Source of the DNA: Closterium sp. NIES-65
Taxonomy: Eukaryota; Streptophyta; Zygnematophyceae; Desmidiales; Closteriaceae
Assembly (NCBI GenBank): GCA_948144175.1
Contig: CANXME010002590.1
Span: 2,107,291-2,171,290, forward strand
DNA length: 64,000 nt
Reading direction: 5' to 3'
The position numbers were made by a program, and so were the translations under genes. The notes under the pieces are model-generated. The model made no database searches and was not told where the DNA came from. It saw nothing but the letters and a program-made list of their open reading frames with translations. Below are positions 1-11,409 of the stretch, in pieces; the first letter of the stretch is position 1; each line of letters begins with the position of its first letter.

Positions 1-2229
1 AGCGGGAGACGCCGCACCGGCAAGGGCAAGGGAGGCAAGGGCGCTGGAGGGGCTGGCGGGGGTGGTGGAGGTGGCGGTGGAGGCGGCGGAGGGAGTGGGG
101 GTGGCGGTGGGAGTGGTGGCGGGGGTGAAGGCTTTGGTGGCGGCGGTGGAGGCGGAGGCGGCGGAGGCGGTGGCGGTGGGAGCGGAGGAGGTGGCGGTGG
201 CGGCGGTGGCGGAGGTGGCGGCGGTGGAGGTGGAGCTGGTCGGGATGGCTCTGCGTAGCGGGGCGGCTTCGGTGGTGGTCAGCGCCAGCAGCAGCAGCGC
301 ACTCGTGAGACCCCGCCCCCTCAGCAGCTTCCTGAGTGGTACGCTGTGCGTCAGCGGGGCGGGGGTGCTGGTCCTTGTGCCTACGTCCTGCGTACCGGCG
401 ACCGCACTGGTGAGCCGTGCGGTGGCCCGCACACCACCCAGCGCTGCTTCGGCCGCCTGACGGACGCTTGGCGTCTCCAGTTCCCTGACGCCACGGAGAT
501 CCCTCGCTGGGGCGAGCTGCTTAGGTCGGGGGTTGCTATCTTTGATCTGGACTATGATGCTATTCGTGCTGCCATGTATGTTGTGTCTACTAGTGATGAG
601 GGTGACTGTTACCTGTGTGTTCCGCCTGACCCGGGCATTGAGGCTGCTGCTCTAGGTACTGGTGAGGCTGCTGCTTTAGGTGCTAGTGAGTCTGCTGCCC
701 CAAGGGCTGGTGAGTCTGCTCTCTCAGGTACCACGTCGGCTCAGGCCGTACACACCTTCACCCTTGAGTCGGTGCTTCCCGCTCCTTCTTCCGAGACCGC
801 ACCACATTTACGCCGCTTCGTCGGCCAGTTGCGGTCTCCCTGGCGGACCCCTCTGGGGGTCCTGTCCTTGCCCACTTCTCCACTGTCTTACCGTGTCCAG
901 CTGCCCCCTCTGGCACCCTATCAGGTCTCTACCTCCCCTTGTTCTCCACGAACTTGTGAGTGGAGCTGACCTACAGGATCGGGGGGTTGACCAGTTCACT
1001 CCTGCGAGTCAGCGAGTGACCCACTGTACGTGTGCTCGGACGGGCCGACACTTGGCCACGTTTACCCGTCGGACGGGGTCGAGCCTGTACACACTTACTA
1101 CTGAGTCTCCTCTGGTTCCTGAGTCTGGTCAGGTAGCTGCGTCGGGTCAGGTGTTTGCTGCAGTGTCCAGGTCTGGTCCTGAGTCTGCTCCTTGCTCGTG
1201 TCGTCTCCTGTCCCACCAGACTCTTCTCTGGCACCACCGCCTTGGTCACCCCTCCTTGCCTCGTCTCCGAGGCATGGCCTCCCGTTACCTTGTCTATGGT
1301 CTCCACCGGTCCCTCCCTCCTCTTCCTCTGGGGCCTGCCCCTACCTGCGCTCCCTGCGTCGAGGGGCGGCAGCGCGCTGCCCCTCACTCCTCTGAGTTTC
1401 CTTCGACGGAGGCGCCGCTGCAGACTCTTCACATGGACGTGTGGGCCCCCCCCCCGCGTCCGTGGCCAGGGTCACGAGCGTTACTTCCTATTGGTGGTTG
1501 ACGACTACTCGCGTTACACCACGGTGATCCCCTTGCGCAGCAAGGGTGACGTCACTGGGGTGTTGATCGACTGGATCCGCGCAGCTCGTCTCCAGCTCAG
1601 AGAGAGTTTCGGCTCGGACTTTCCTGTTCTGCATCTGCACTCCGACAGAGGCGGGGAGTTTTCCTCTGCTCTTCTGGGAGCCTTTTGTCGTGCACAGGGC
1701 ATCCGCCAGACGTTCACGCTTCCGGCCTCTCCACAGCAAAAGGGGATTGCTGAGCGCCGCATTGGCATGGTCATGGACGTCGCTCGTACGTCCATGATCC
1801 ATGCGGCTACTTCCCATTTTCTGTGGCCGTTTGCGGTTCGGTACGCGGCGCATCAGATCAACCTTCAGCCCCGGGTCTCCTTGCCAGAGACCTCCCCCAC
1901 CTTGCGGTGGACGGGGAAGGTTGGCGATGCGTCTGCGTTCCGTGTCTGGGGATCTCGGGCGTTTGTCCGCGATTTGTCTGCGGACAAGCTGTCCCCCCGT
2001 GCTGTTCCCTGCGTCTTCCTTGGCTTTCCCCCTGACGCGCCTGGGTGGCAGTTTTACCACCCCACCTCGCGCCGTGTTCTGTCCTCCTAGGACGTCACGT
2101 TTGACGAGTCGGTTCCTTACTATCGTCTCTTCCCCTACCGCACTGCGCCCCTTCCCCCGCGGCCCCTCTTTCTCGCGCCAGGTCCCCCCCTGGTAGATCC
2201 TCTCCCCCCTCAGGGTCTTCCCCCGTCAG

Positions 2230-2860
2230 GTGTGTCCCAAGTAGACGCGGTCGAGCCTGTTGAGGTAGCTGTTGACTCTAGTGCTGCTAGGGGTGCCGAG
2301 CCTGCGGGTGCGGGGTCTCGGGGTGCTAAGCCTGGGGGTGCTGAGTCTGGGGGTGCTGAGCCTGGGGGTGCTGAGCCTGGGGGTGCGAAGCCTGGGGGTG
2401 CGGAGCCTAGGGGTGCGGAGCCTGGGGGTGCTGAGCGTGGGGGTCCTTCGGGTACTTCGTCTCGGCGGGAGCTACCCACTCCACAGGAGCTGCGCGAGTG
2501 GTTTGCCAGGCGCTGGAGTCGTGCTGCTAGAGCTGGAGGTGCTGCTGTTGCTGCTGCCCCTGCGGTCGGCGCTGGAGGTGCTGGAGCCACTGGTCCTGGA
2601 GGTGCTCGTACTGGCGGTACTGGAGCTGCTGGGACTGGGGGTGCTGCTGGGGCTACTGGAGTTGGTCCTGCTGGAGGTGCTGTTGGTGCTGCTGGGGGTA
2701 CTGGAGCTGTTGGTGCTGCTGGGGGTACTGCTGGGGGTGGTGCTTCTGAGGGTGCTGGAGTTGGCGCTGCTGGAGCTGGAGGTGCTGCTGGCGCTGGTGC
2801 TCCCGCTGGGGGTGCTGGTGCTGTCCCTGCTGGTTCTGGAGGCGCTTCGCGGCCACGGCC
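2230..2860 (+). repeat. 15-bp minisatellite in the Copia hinge (element 1)
   Basis: Between integrase and RT lies a run of units close to GGTGCTGAGCCTGGG, reading Gly-Ala-Glu-Pro-Gly on the coding strand (clearest at 2290-2450). It is followed by Gly-Ala-rich sequence to about 2860. The same hinge occurs in element 2 with a different number and order of units, so it varies in length within the family. Flexible low-complexity linkers at this place are an inference from position; no known domain is visible. Confidence 0.75.
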
Positions 2861-3988
2861 GTACTTCGTTCCGCTCCTTGAGCAGGTTCTTGGTCTCCTG
2901 CCTTCTACTGGTCCTCCTCCCGTAGAGTGTCCACAGCCTGTCCAGTCGTGGTCACAGTTCGAGCCTGCCTCCCCACTGCCTGCTCCTTCTCCCTACACTG
3001 GTCCTACTGGAGGTCTTGCTCAGCGTCGTGAGCCTGCGTCTCGTCCTGCGTCGCCTGTTCGTGCTGCTCGCTCTAGTCGTCGTGTTCCGCGTCCGCGTCC
3101 TTCTGCGGTCCCATGCACACACCAGATGGCACTGCGTCCTTCTAGTGCTCTACTGCGTGTCCCTTTGCCGTCTCCTCCAGAGTCCTCTCTTCCTGCTCTT
3201 TGTGACCTGGAGTCTGACTCTCTTTGTGCTGCCAGTCCTACTGTCACGCGTCTCCTGGCTACTGTTGTCACTGACCCTTCCTTTGAGTCCACTGCTGCGT
3301 CTGCCTTGGTTGCTGAGCTTGTCGACTTTGCTGCTCACTGTCGTCTAGACTACGCTGCTAGTCTTGTTACTGAGTCTGAGTCTGTCTGTCCTCCGTCCAT
3401 CGGGGGTGAGTGTGCTCTTGGCACGGACGTCCTTGAGGACAGGCAGGAGGAGTTCCAGTGTTTTGCTGCTACTTTGCCTCATCTAGTGTCCATGCTGATT
3501 GCCCCTGAGGGAGACCTGGATGCACCAGACATCCCGACTCCTCGATCGTACGCTGAGGCGATCGAGGGTCCCTACTCCTCACAGTGGCAGTCAGCCATGG
3601 ACGCAGAGATGGCTTCCTGGAAGTCCACAGGCACCTACGTCAACGAGGTTCCCCCACCTGGGGCGAACATCGTCAGTGGCATGTGGATTTTCAGGGTGAA
3701 GCGGCCGCCGGGTTCTCCGCCTGTCTTCAAGGCGCGTTACGTGGCTCGAGGCTTCAGTCAGCGGCAGGGAGTTGACTACTTTCAGACCTTCTCTCCCACC
3801 CCGAAGATGACCACTCTTCGGGTGCTGCTGCACATAGCCGCTCAGCGTGACTGAGAGCTTCACTCTCTTGACTTTAGCACTGCTTTCCTACAGGGCACCC
3901 TGCACGAGGAGATCTGGTTGCGCCGCCCTCCTGGCTTCACTGGGTCGTTTCCTCCTGGTACCCAGTGGAGCCTCCGGCGGCCAGTCTA

Positions 3989-3993
3989 CGGTC
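3989..3993. repeat. Target-site duplication CGGTC, left copy (Copia element 2)
   Basis: The five bases CGGTC directly before the 5' LTR of element 2 are repeated directly after its 3' LTR at 11410-11414. Five-base duplications are usual for Copia integrase. Removing 3994-11414 brings the two RT parts of element 1 together at the DNA level, which shows that element 2 is the younger insertion. Confidence 0.95.
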
Positions 3994-4119
3994 TGTCAGA
4001 TTTATATGACTTAGCTACTGTAGGCTATAGTGGGGTAGCACATATGGGGTACTGCTTTCTAGGGTCTGTACTTGTACCCAACTTTCCCTTAGTCATTCTC
4101 ATTCTCGTTCATTTTCACA
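3994..4119 (+). repeat. 5' LTR of Copia element 2
   Basis: This 126-bp LTR runs from TGTCAGATTTATATGAC to CATTTTCACA, with TG/CA ends. It matches 11284-11409 except at two positions near its centre. A related LTR of 126-128 bp closes element 1 at 12715. Confidence 0.95.
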
Positions 4120-4130
4120 TGGTATCAGAG
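4120..4130 (+). other. Primer-binding site, initiator tRNA-Met type
   Basis: TGGTATCAGAG lies immediately after the 5' LTR and matches the 3' end complement of initiator tRNA-Met, the usual primer of plant Copia elements. It starts with no spacer after the LTR's final CA. Confidence 0.9.
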
Positions 4131-4189
4131 GAGGTTCCCCTGTGGGAACTGTTCCTAGGGCCCACCAACTTTTTTTTCCTTCCCGGAGC

Positions 4190-5043
4190 GCGCTCAGACT
4201 CTGCCCGAGTCGCGCTCCCCTCTCACGGCCCCGTCGCGCCGCCCTTACGACCCCGTCGCCCCGCCTCAGCGGCCCCGTCGCGTCGCGCCTCCCTAGCGGC
4301 CCCGTCGCGTCGCCCTTGCGACCCCGTCGCGCCGCCCTCGCGGCCCCGTCACGTCGCGCCGCCCTAGCGGCCTCGTCGCGCCGCCCTCGCGGCCCCGTTC
4401 CGCCGCCCTCGCGGCCCCGTCGCGTCGCGCCGCCCTCGCGGCCCTTTCGCGCCGCCCTCGCGGCCTTTTCGAGCCGCCCTCGCGACCCCTCCTAGCCGCC
4501 CTAGCGGCTCCGTCGCCCCACCCTCGCGGCCCCGGCGCCGCTCTTACTGGCCCAGGCGCCGCCCCTACCAGCCCCTTTGCGGCCCGTCGTCGCCGCCTCC
4601 ACCAGCGGCCGCTGCTGTCCCTGCAGCAGCAGCCGCCGCCGCCATCTCTGCAGCAGCGGTAGCCGCCGCCGTCCCTGAAGCAGCGGCCGCCATCGCCCCC
4701 TCGTACAACGGCGCCGCCTCTTGCAACGGCGACCACCGCTGTACCTGCAGTAGCCGCGCCGCCCGAGCTGCCGAGCCGCCCGAGCTGCCGAGCCGACCGA
4801 GCTACCGAGCTGCCGTTCCAGCCGAGCCGCCCGAGCTGCCCGAGCTGCCGAACCGCCCGAGCCGCCGAGCCGCCCGAGCCGCCGAGTCAACGAGCCGCCG
4901 AGCTACTGGTGCTGCCGAGCCGCCGAGCCGTCCGAGCCGCCCTGTCCTCTACACTTGGTCCGTCTCGCCTGCCCGGTAAGAGCGGCACCTCTACTACTGC
5001 GCTACCCTTAGCCTACTGCTAGCGGTGCTAGTCTACTGCTGTC
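4190..5043 (+). repeat. GC-rich repeated leader of Copia element 2
   Basis: Between the primer-binding site and gag lies about 0.9 kb of C-rich sequence built from loosely repeated units resembling CGCCGCCCTCGCGGCCCCGT (about 4200-4530), then units resembling CCGAGCCGCC (about 4750-4940). It has no convincing coding content of its own. A leader with a similar layout but other unit sequences occurs in element 3. A packaging or dimerisation role is only a guess. Confidence 0.7.
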
Positions 5044-6240
5044 ATGGCTACCCCCAGTGTCCTCGCTTTTGATGCTGAGGGTCGGGCCATTGACTTTGAC
5101 GTCTGGGTAGATGACCTGCAGCTTTTCCTACAGTGCGATAGGGCAGACGGTCTCTCCCTCCTTGACCTCACTTCTGGTGCCTCTCTTGCCCCTGCTGCTG
5201 ATGCTGACGCCACTGTTCGCTCACAGTGGGCCACACGCGATGCTGCTGCACGTCTTGCTGTGCGTCGCCACTTGCCTACCTCTGAGCGTGCGCACTTTAG
5301 CCAGTACAAGAGTGGTAAGACCTTGTACGATGCTTTAGTTGCACGCTACTCTTCCCCTGCCATTGCTGCACTTAGCCGCCTCATCCTATCGTACCTCTTC
5401 CCTGACCTCGCAGCTTTTCCCACAGTCGCTGACCTCATTACGCACCTTCGCACTAGTTACATTCGCTACCGCGCTGCCCTTCCCGCTGAGTTCTGCGCCA
5501 AGACCCCCCCCCCTATGTACATCACCCTCTACTACATCGTCACCCGCCTCCCTGACACCCTTCGCCCGGTTAGGGACCACTTTCGCTCTGTTTGCCCCGC
5601 CACCCTCACCGTTGACCTCCTCGAGGAGCGCCTCCTAGCAGCAGAGAAGAGCATAGTCGCTGTAGGAGCCTCTCGTGGTGACCCGCGCGCCCCTGTCTTT
5701 GAGGGGTGCTCCCCCTCTCCTCTCTTGCCCTCTGTTGCCGCTGCTGCTGCGGCCGACCTCGTTGGTCTTGAGTCGGTCGATGCGGCGTCTACCCCTAGCG
5801 GGAGACGCCGCCCTGGCAAGGGCAAGGGGGGCAGGGGCGCTGGAGGAGCTAGCGGGGGCGGTGGAGGCGGCGGTGGAGGCGGCGAAGGGGGTGGGGGTGG
5901 CGGTGGGGGTGGTGGCGGGGGTGGAGGTGTCGGTGGCGGCAGTGGAGGCGGAGGCGGCGGCGGCGGTGGCGGTGGGAGCGGAGGTGGAGGAGGTGGCGGC
6001 GGTGGAGGAGGCGGCGGCGGTGGAGGTGGAGCTGGTCGGGGTGGCGCTGCACGGAGGGTCGGCTCCGGTGGTGGTCAGCGCCAGCAGCAGCAGCGCACTC
6101 GTGAGATCCCCCCCCCCTCAGCAGCTTCGTGAGTGGTACGCTGCACGCCAGCGGGGTGGGGGTACTGGTCCGTGCACCTACGTCCTACGCACCGGCGACT
6201 GCGCGGGTGAGCAGTGCGGGGGTGCGCACTCCACCCAGCG
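5044..6240 (+). pseudogene. gag: Copia element 2 gag region
   Basis: The capsid-like region begins with an ATG at 5044 reading MATPSVLAFDAEGRAIDFD. It carries the UBN2-type Copia gag pattern (a tryptophan and LxLFLQ block early, then YDALVARYSS and VTRLPDTLRPVRDHF blocks). From about 5820 the sequence becomes a glycine-rich low-complexity tract, then a basic Arg-Gln segment. It ends with the Cys/His motif (Cys near 6175, C-G-G-x-H-x4-C near 6210-6245). This motif replaces the canonical C-x2-C-x4-H-x4-C knuckle. It is part of a broken element and is listed as a fossil. Confidence 0.85.
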
Positions 6241-6559
6241 CTGCTTTGGCCGCCTGACGGACACTTGGCGTCACCAGTTCCCTGAGGCCACTGAGATCCC
6301 TCGCTGGGGTGAGCTGTCTAGGGCGGGAGTAGCTATCTTTGACCTTGACTTTGATGCTATTCTTGCTGCCATGTATGCTGTGACTATTAGTGAGGAGGGT
6401 GACTGTTACCGGTGTTTTCCGTCCGACCCGGGCATTGAGACTGCTGCTCTAGGTACTGGTGAGGCTGCTGCTCTAGGTGCTAGCGAGGCTGCTGCTCTAG
6501 GTGCTGGTGCGTCTGCTTCCTCAGGTGCTGGTGAGTCTGCTCTCTCAGGTACTGCGTCG

Positions 6560-7960
6560 GCTTCGGCCTCCCACACCTTCACCCTTGACTCGGGAGCTTC
6601 TCGCTCCTTCTTTCGAGACCGCACCACACTCACGCAGCTTGGTCGGCCAGTTGCATTCTCTCTGGCAGACCCCTCTGGGGGTCCTGTCCTTGCTCACTTC
6701 TCCACTGTCCTCCCGTGTCCGGCGGCCCCCTCTGGCACCCTGTCTGGTCTTTACCTCCCCTTGTTCTCTACGAACTTGGTGAGTGGTGCTGACCTACAGG
6801 ATGCGGGGGTTCACCAGTTCACTCCTGCGAGCCAGCGGGTGACCCACTGCACGGACGCTCGGACGGGCCGACACTTGGCCACGTTTACACGTCGGCCGGG
6901 GTCAAGCCTGTACACACTGACCACTGAGTCTCCTCCAGTCACTGCGTCTGGTCAGGTAGCTGCGTCGGGTCAGGTGTTTGCTGCAGCGTCCAGGTCTGGT
7001 CCTGAGTCTGCCCCCTGCTCGTGTTGCCTCCTGTCTCACGAGACTCTCCTCTGGCACCACCGCCTTGGTCACCCCTCCCTGCTTCGTCTCCGAGGCATGG
7101 CCTCCTGTGTCCTTGTCTCTGGTCTTCCCCGGTCCCTCCCTCCCCTTCCTCCGGGGCCTGCCCCTACCTGCGTCCCCTGTGTCGAGGGGCGGCAGCGGGC
7201 TGCCCCCCACTCCTCCCAGTTTCCTCCGACAGAGGCCCCGCTTCAGACGCTTCACACGGACGTGTGGGGCCCGGCTCGCGTCCGTGGACACGGTCACGAG
7301 CGCTACTTCCTGCTGGTGGTTGACGACTACTCGCGTTACACCACAGTCTTCCCCTTGCGCAGCAAGGATGATGTCACTGAGGTGTTGATCGACTGGATCC
7401 GCGCAGCTCGTCTCCAGCTCAGGACGAGTTTCGGCTCGGACTTTCCTGTTCTGCGTCTGCACTCTGACAGAGGCGGAGAGTTCTCCTCTGGCCTTCTGCG
7501 AGCCTACTGTCGTGCACGAGGCATCCGCCAGACCTTCACGCTTCCGGACTCTCCACAGCAAAATGGGATTGCTGAGCGCCGCATTGGCATGGTCATGGAC
7601 GTCGCCTGTACGTCCATGATGCATGCGGCTGCCCCCCATTTTCTGTGGCCGTTTGCGGTTCGGTACGCGGCGCATCAGATCAACCTTCAGCCCAGGGTCT
7701 CCATGCCGGAGACCTCCCCAGCTTTGCTATGGACGGGGAAGGTTGGCGATGCATCTGCGTTCCGTCTCTGGGGATCTCGGGCGTTTGTCCGCGACTTATC
7801 TGCGGACAAGCTGTCCCCTCGTGCTACTCACTGCGTCTTCCTTGGCTTCCCCCCTGACGCGCCAGGGTGGCAGTTCTACCACCCCACCTCTCGCCGTGTT
7901 CTGTCCTCCCAGGACGTCACGTTTGACGAGTCGGTCCCCTACTACTGTCTCTTCCCCTAC
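6560..7960 (+). pseudogene. pol: Copia element 2 protease and integrase region
   Basis: The aspartic protease block with LDSGASRSFF lies near 6580-6620. The pre-integrase zinc region follows, with HHRLGHPS near 7060 and C-V-P-C near 7170. The integrase core runs about 7240-7700, with DVWGP, VVDDYSRY, HSDRGGEF and the NGIAERR block that carries the catalytic Glu. After the core comes the Copia-typical block of a Trp-rich C-terminal region (about 7740-7940). The D-D-E set is visible in this copy. The part belongs to a young but broken element. Confidence 0.85.
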
Positions 7961-8079
7961 CGCACTCCGTCCCTCCCCCCGCCACCGCTCTTCCTTGTGC
8001 CAGGTCCCCCCCCGGTAGACCCCCTTCCCCCTCAGGGTCCTGCCCCTTCAGGTGTGTCCCAGGTAGACGCACTCGAGCG

Positions 8080-8800
8080 TGTTGAGGTCGCTGGTGACTC
8101 TGGTGCTGCTGGAGGTGCTGAGCCTGGGGGTGCTGAGCCTGGGGGTGCTGAGTCTGAGGGTGCTACGACTGGGGGTCCTGAGCGTGGGGGTGTTGAGTCT
8201 GGGGGTGCTGAGCCTGGGGGTGCTACGACTGAGGGTGCTGAGCTTGGGGGTGCTGAGCCTTGGGGTGCTACGACTGGAGGTGCTGAGCCTGGGGGTGCAG
8301 AGCTTGGAGGTGCTGAGCCTGGGGGTACAGAGCCTGAGGGAGCTGGGCCTGCTCGTGTGGCGTCTGGCGGTGCTGGGCCTGGAGGTTCTCCGGGTGCTCC
8401 ATCTCGACGGGAGCCACTCTCTCCACAGGAGCTGCGTGAGTGGTTTGCCCAGCGCTGGAGGCGTGCTGCTGGAGCTGGAGTTCCTTCGGCTGCTGAGGGT
8501 GCTGGTGCCACGGGTCCCGGAGGTGCTCGTACTGGGAGTACTGGAGCTGCTGGGCCTGCGGGTACTACTGGAGCTGGAGCCACTGCGTCGTCTCGTGGTC
8601 CGACTGGAGCTGGAGCTGCTGAGGGTGTTGGCGCTGAGGGTGCTGCTGGCGGTACTGGAGGCGGTCCTGCTGGGGGTGCTACTAGTGCTGCTAGAGGTCC
8701 TGGAGCTACTGGAGCTGCTGGGGGTACTAGAGCTGGAGGTGCTGCTGGCGCTGGTGCTACCACAGGGGGTACTGGTGTTGTCCCTGCTGTGTCTGGAGTC
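8080..8800 (+). repeat. 15-bp minisatellite in the Copia hinge (element 2)
   Basis: This is a run of units related to GGTGCTGAGCCTGGG (clearest at 8115-8350), then Gly-Ala-Thr-rich sequence to about 8800. It sits between integrase and RT, as in element 1. Unit number and order differ from element 1, which suggests expansion and contraction by slippage or unequal exchange. Confidence 0.75.
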
Positions 8801-9539
8801 GCTGCGCGGCCTCGGCCGTACTTCGTTCCGCTCCTTGAGCAGGTTCTTAGTCTCCCGCCTTCTACTGGTCCTCCTCCTCCCTTAGAGTGTCCACAGCCTG
8901 TCCCGTCGCAGTTGCCGTTACAGCCGGCCTCCCCACTGCCTGCTCCTTCTCCCTACACTGGTCCTACTGGAGGTCTTGCTGAGCGTTGTGAGCCTGCGTC
9001 TCGCACTGCGTCGCCTGTTTGTGCTGTTCGCGCTAGTGGTCGTGGTTCGCGTCAGCGTCCTCCTCCTGTCCCTGGCGCGCACCGGATGTCTCTGCGTCCG
9101 TCCACTGCTCCTCTGCGTGCCCCTTTGCCTTCTCCTCCTGAGTCCTCTGTTCCTGCTCTTGCCGACCCGGAGTCGGACTCTCTTCGTGCTGCCAGTCCTA
9201 CTGTCACGCGTCTCCTTACTATTGCTGTCATTGACCCTTCCTTTGAGTCCTCTGCTGCGTCTGCCCTAGGTTCTGAGCTCGTCGCCTTTGCTGCTCGCTT
9301 TCGTCTAGACTACGCTGCTAGTCTTGTTGCTGAGTCTGAGTCTCTCTGTCCTCCGTCCGTCGGGGGTGAGTGTGCCCTTGGCACGGACGTCCTTGAGGAC
9401 AGGCAGGAGGAGTTCCAGTGTTTGGCTACTGCTTCACCTCATCTCGTGTCCGTACTGCTTACCCCTGAGGGAGACCCGGATGCACTTGACATCCCGACTC
9501 CGCTCTCTTACGCGGAGGCGATAGAGGGTCCCTACTCCT

Positions 9540-11071
9540 CTCAGTGGCAGGCAGCTATGGACGCAGAGATGGCTTCCTGGAAGTCCACAGGCACCTACGT
9601 TGACGACGTTCCCCTTCCTGGGGCGAACATCGTCAGTGGCATGTGGATTTTCAGGGTGAAGCGGCCGCCGGGTTCTCCGCCTGTCTTCAAGGCGCGTTAC
9701 GTGGCTCGTGGCTTCAGTCAGCGGCAGGGAGTTGACTACTTTCAGACCTTCTCTCCCACCCCGAAGATGACCACTCTTCGGGTACTGCTGCACATAGCTG
9801 CTCACCGTGACTACGAGCTGCACTCTCTTGACTTCAGCACTGCTTTCTTGCAGGGCAGCCTGCACGAGGAGATCTGGCTGCGCCGCCCACCTGGCTTCAC
9901 TGGGTCTTTTCCTCCTGGCACCCACTCGAGCCTCCGGCGGCCAGTCTACGGAATCCGCCACGCACCGCGTGAGTGGCACGACACACTGAGGACTACACTT
10001 GCGGCTCTTGGGTTTGCTCCCTCTACTGCCGACCCGTCGCTGTTTCTCCGCACCGACACTTCTTTGCCGCCGTTCTACATCCTCGTGTACGTAGACGACT
10101 TGGTCTTTGCCACAGCTGACACTGCTGGACTCGCCCACGTGAAGTCCGAGCTGCAGAAGAGACACACGTGCACAGACCTGGGTTAACTGCGCAGCTACCT
10201 TGGCTTGCAGATCACCCGGGACAGAGCACACCGCACCATTACCCTGACTCAGTCACACATGGTGCAGCAGGTCCTTCAGCGCTTCGACTTCACGTACTCC
10301 TCGCCTCAGGCCACTCCTCTGTCTACTCACCACTCGCTCTCAGCTCTGCCTTCGGATGAGTCCGTAGAGCCGAGTGGCCCGTACCCAGAGCTTGTTGGCT
10401 GCCTCATGTACCTGATGACCTGCACTCGACCTGACCTTGCATACCCTCTTAGCATCTTGGCACACTATGTTGCTCCTGGGAGACACCGACCAGAGCACAT
10501 GGCTGCAGCGAAGAGGGTGTTGCGCTACTTGTGCAGTACGTCGGGCATGGGGCTCGTGCTTGGAGGGCAGAGTCCAGTGGTCCTCACTGGGCACGCAGAC
10601 GCTTCTTAGGCTGACGACCAGGCTACGCAGCGGTCGTCACAGGGTTACACCTTCAGCCTTGGTTCCGGCTCTGTTTCGTGGCGGGCTACCCGCTCGTCTT
10701 CTGTTCTCGGCTCCAGTTGTGAGGCTAAGATCTACGCAGGGGCCATGGCTGCACAGGAGCTTTGCTGGCTCACCTAGCTGCTGACTGACCTCGGAGAGCC
10801 GCCTCGTTCTCCTCCAGTGCTGTACGTAGACAACAAGGCCATGCTGGCCTTGTGTCAAGAGCAGAGACTGGAGCACAGAACGAAGCACATTGCTCTCCGC
10901 AACTTCCTTGCTCGTGAGCTACAGCAGCGTGGTCAGCTGTGGCTTGCGTACGTGGCCTCTGAGGCCATCACTGCTGATATCTTCACCAAGGCACTTGCGC
11001 CTTGTGATCATCAGCGCTTCTGTACTCAGCTGGGTCTTGTGCCTACCTTGCCTCACTTGCTCACCCCTTGA
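9540..11071 (+). pseudogene. pol: Copia element 2 reverse transcriptase and RNase H region
   Basis: RT starts near 9560 (MDAEMASWKSTGTYV) and includes KARYVARGFSQ, the LDFSTAFLQG block with the first catalytic Asp, PPGFTGSF and LVYVDDLVFA (about 10080-10115). RNase H follows, with TGHADAS near 10585 and ADIFTKAL near 10970. The order and motifs are standard for Ty1/Copia. The region is a fossil part and is not a host gene. Confidence 0.85.
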
Positions 11072-11283
11072 CCTTGTTTGTACTATTACATATATATATA
11101 CACCTGCTCTTGCTTGTCTAGCCTTATATATATATGTAATCCTGCATGTAAACTGGCCTTGTGGCCTTGAACTTGTGCTCGGAATGTGTGGTGACTTTGT
11201 GATCCACCCTTAGCTTGCTTTGCTTTGCTTTGCTTGACTGGTCTTGTGACCCCTTGTTCTCCCCCACTTTGCCTATGGGGGTG

Positions 11284-11409
11284 TGTCAGATTTATATGAC
11301 TTAGCTACTGTAGGCTATAGTGGGGTAGCACATATGGGGTACTGCTTTCTACGGTTTGTACTTGTACCCAACTTTCCCTTAGTCATTCTCATTCTCGTTC
11401 ATTTTCACA
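11284..11409 (+). repeat. 3' LTR of Copia element 2
   Basis: This 126-bp copy of the LTR at 3994-4119 has two differences. It is preceded by a G-rich tract (CTATGGGGGTG) acting as the polypurine tract and followed at once by the target duplication CGGTC. Confidence 0.95.

Larger units (their letters stand above)
1..3993 (+). mobile_element. Ty1/Copia element 1, left part (continues at 11410)
   Basis: This is the internal region of a Copia LTR retrotransposon whose 5' end lies before the window. The parts in order are: a glycine-rich gag tail (about 30-240), a Cys/His gag motif of the form C-x13-C-x3-H-x4-C (about 380-450), an aspartic protease region (about 760-960), the integrase zinc region with H-H and C-x2-C pairs (about 1220-1370), the integrase core with TWDVW-like and SDRGGEF blocks (about 1420-1900), a low-complexity hinge, and the start of reverse transcriptase (about 3560-3993). 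The Copia order integrase-before-RT is clear. The element is broken, with several breaks. Element 2 has inserted into its RT region, and the remainder resumes at 11410. It is the same family as element 2 and of similar or somewhat greater age. Confidence 0.9.
3994..11409 (+). mobile_element. Ty1/Copia element 2, LTR to LTR, nested in element 1
   Basis: This is a full-length 7.4-kb Copia retrotransposon with two 126-bp LTRs (TG...CA) that differ at only 2 of 126 positions by eye, so the insertion is young. The parts are a primer-binding site, a GC-rich leader, gag with a glycine-rich tail and Cys/His motif, protease with DSGA, integrase, an Ala/Gly/Glu/Pro hinge, RT with YVDD, RNase H, and a short G-rich polypurine tract just before the 3' LTR. 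It is structurally whole at both ends, but its coding region has a few breaks, so the copy looks inactive on its own. LTRs of about 126 bp are very short for a plant-type Copia element. Confidence 0.95.

Noticed and set aside
4142-4890. Pro/Arg/Ala-rich proteins in the Copia leader
   Set aside because: GC-rich repeats stay open by composition. The position between primer site and gag marks it as leader.
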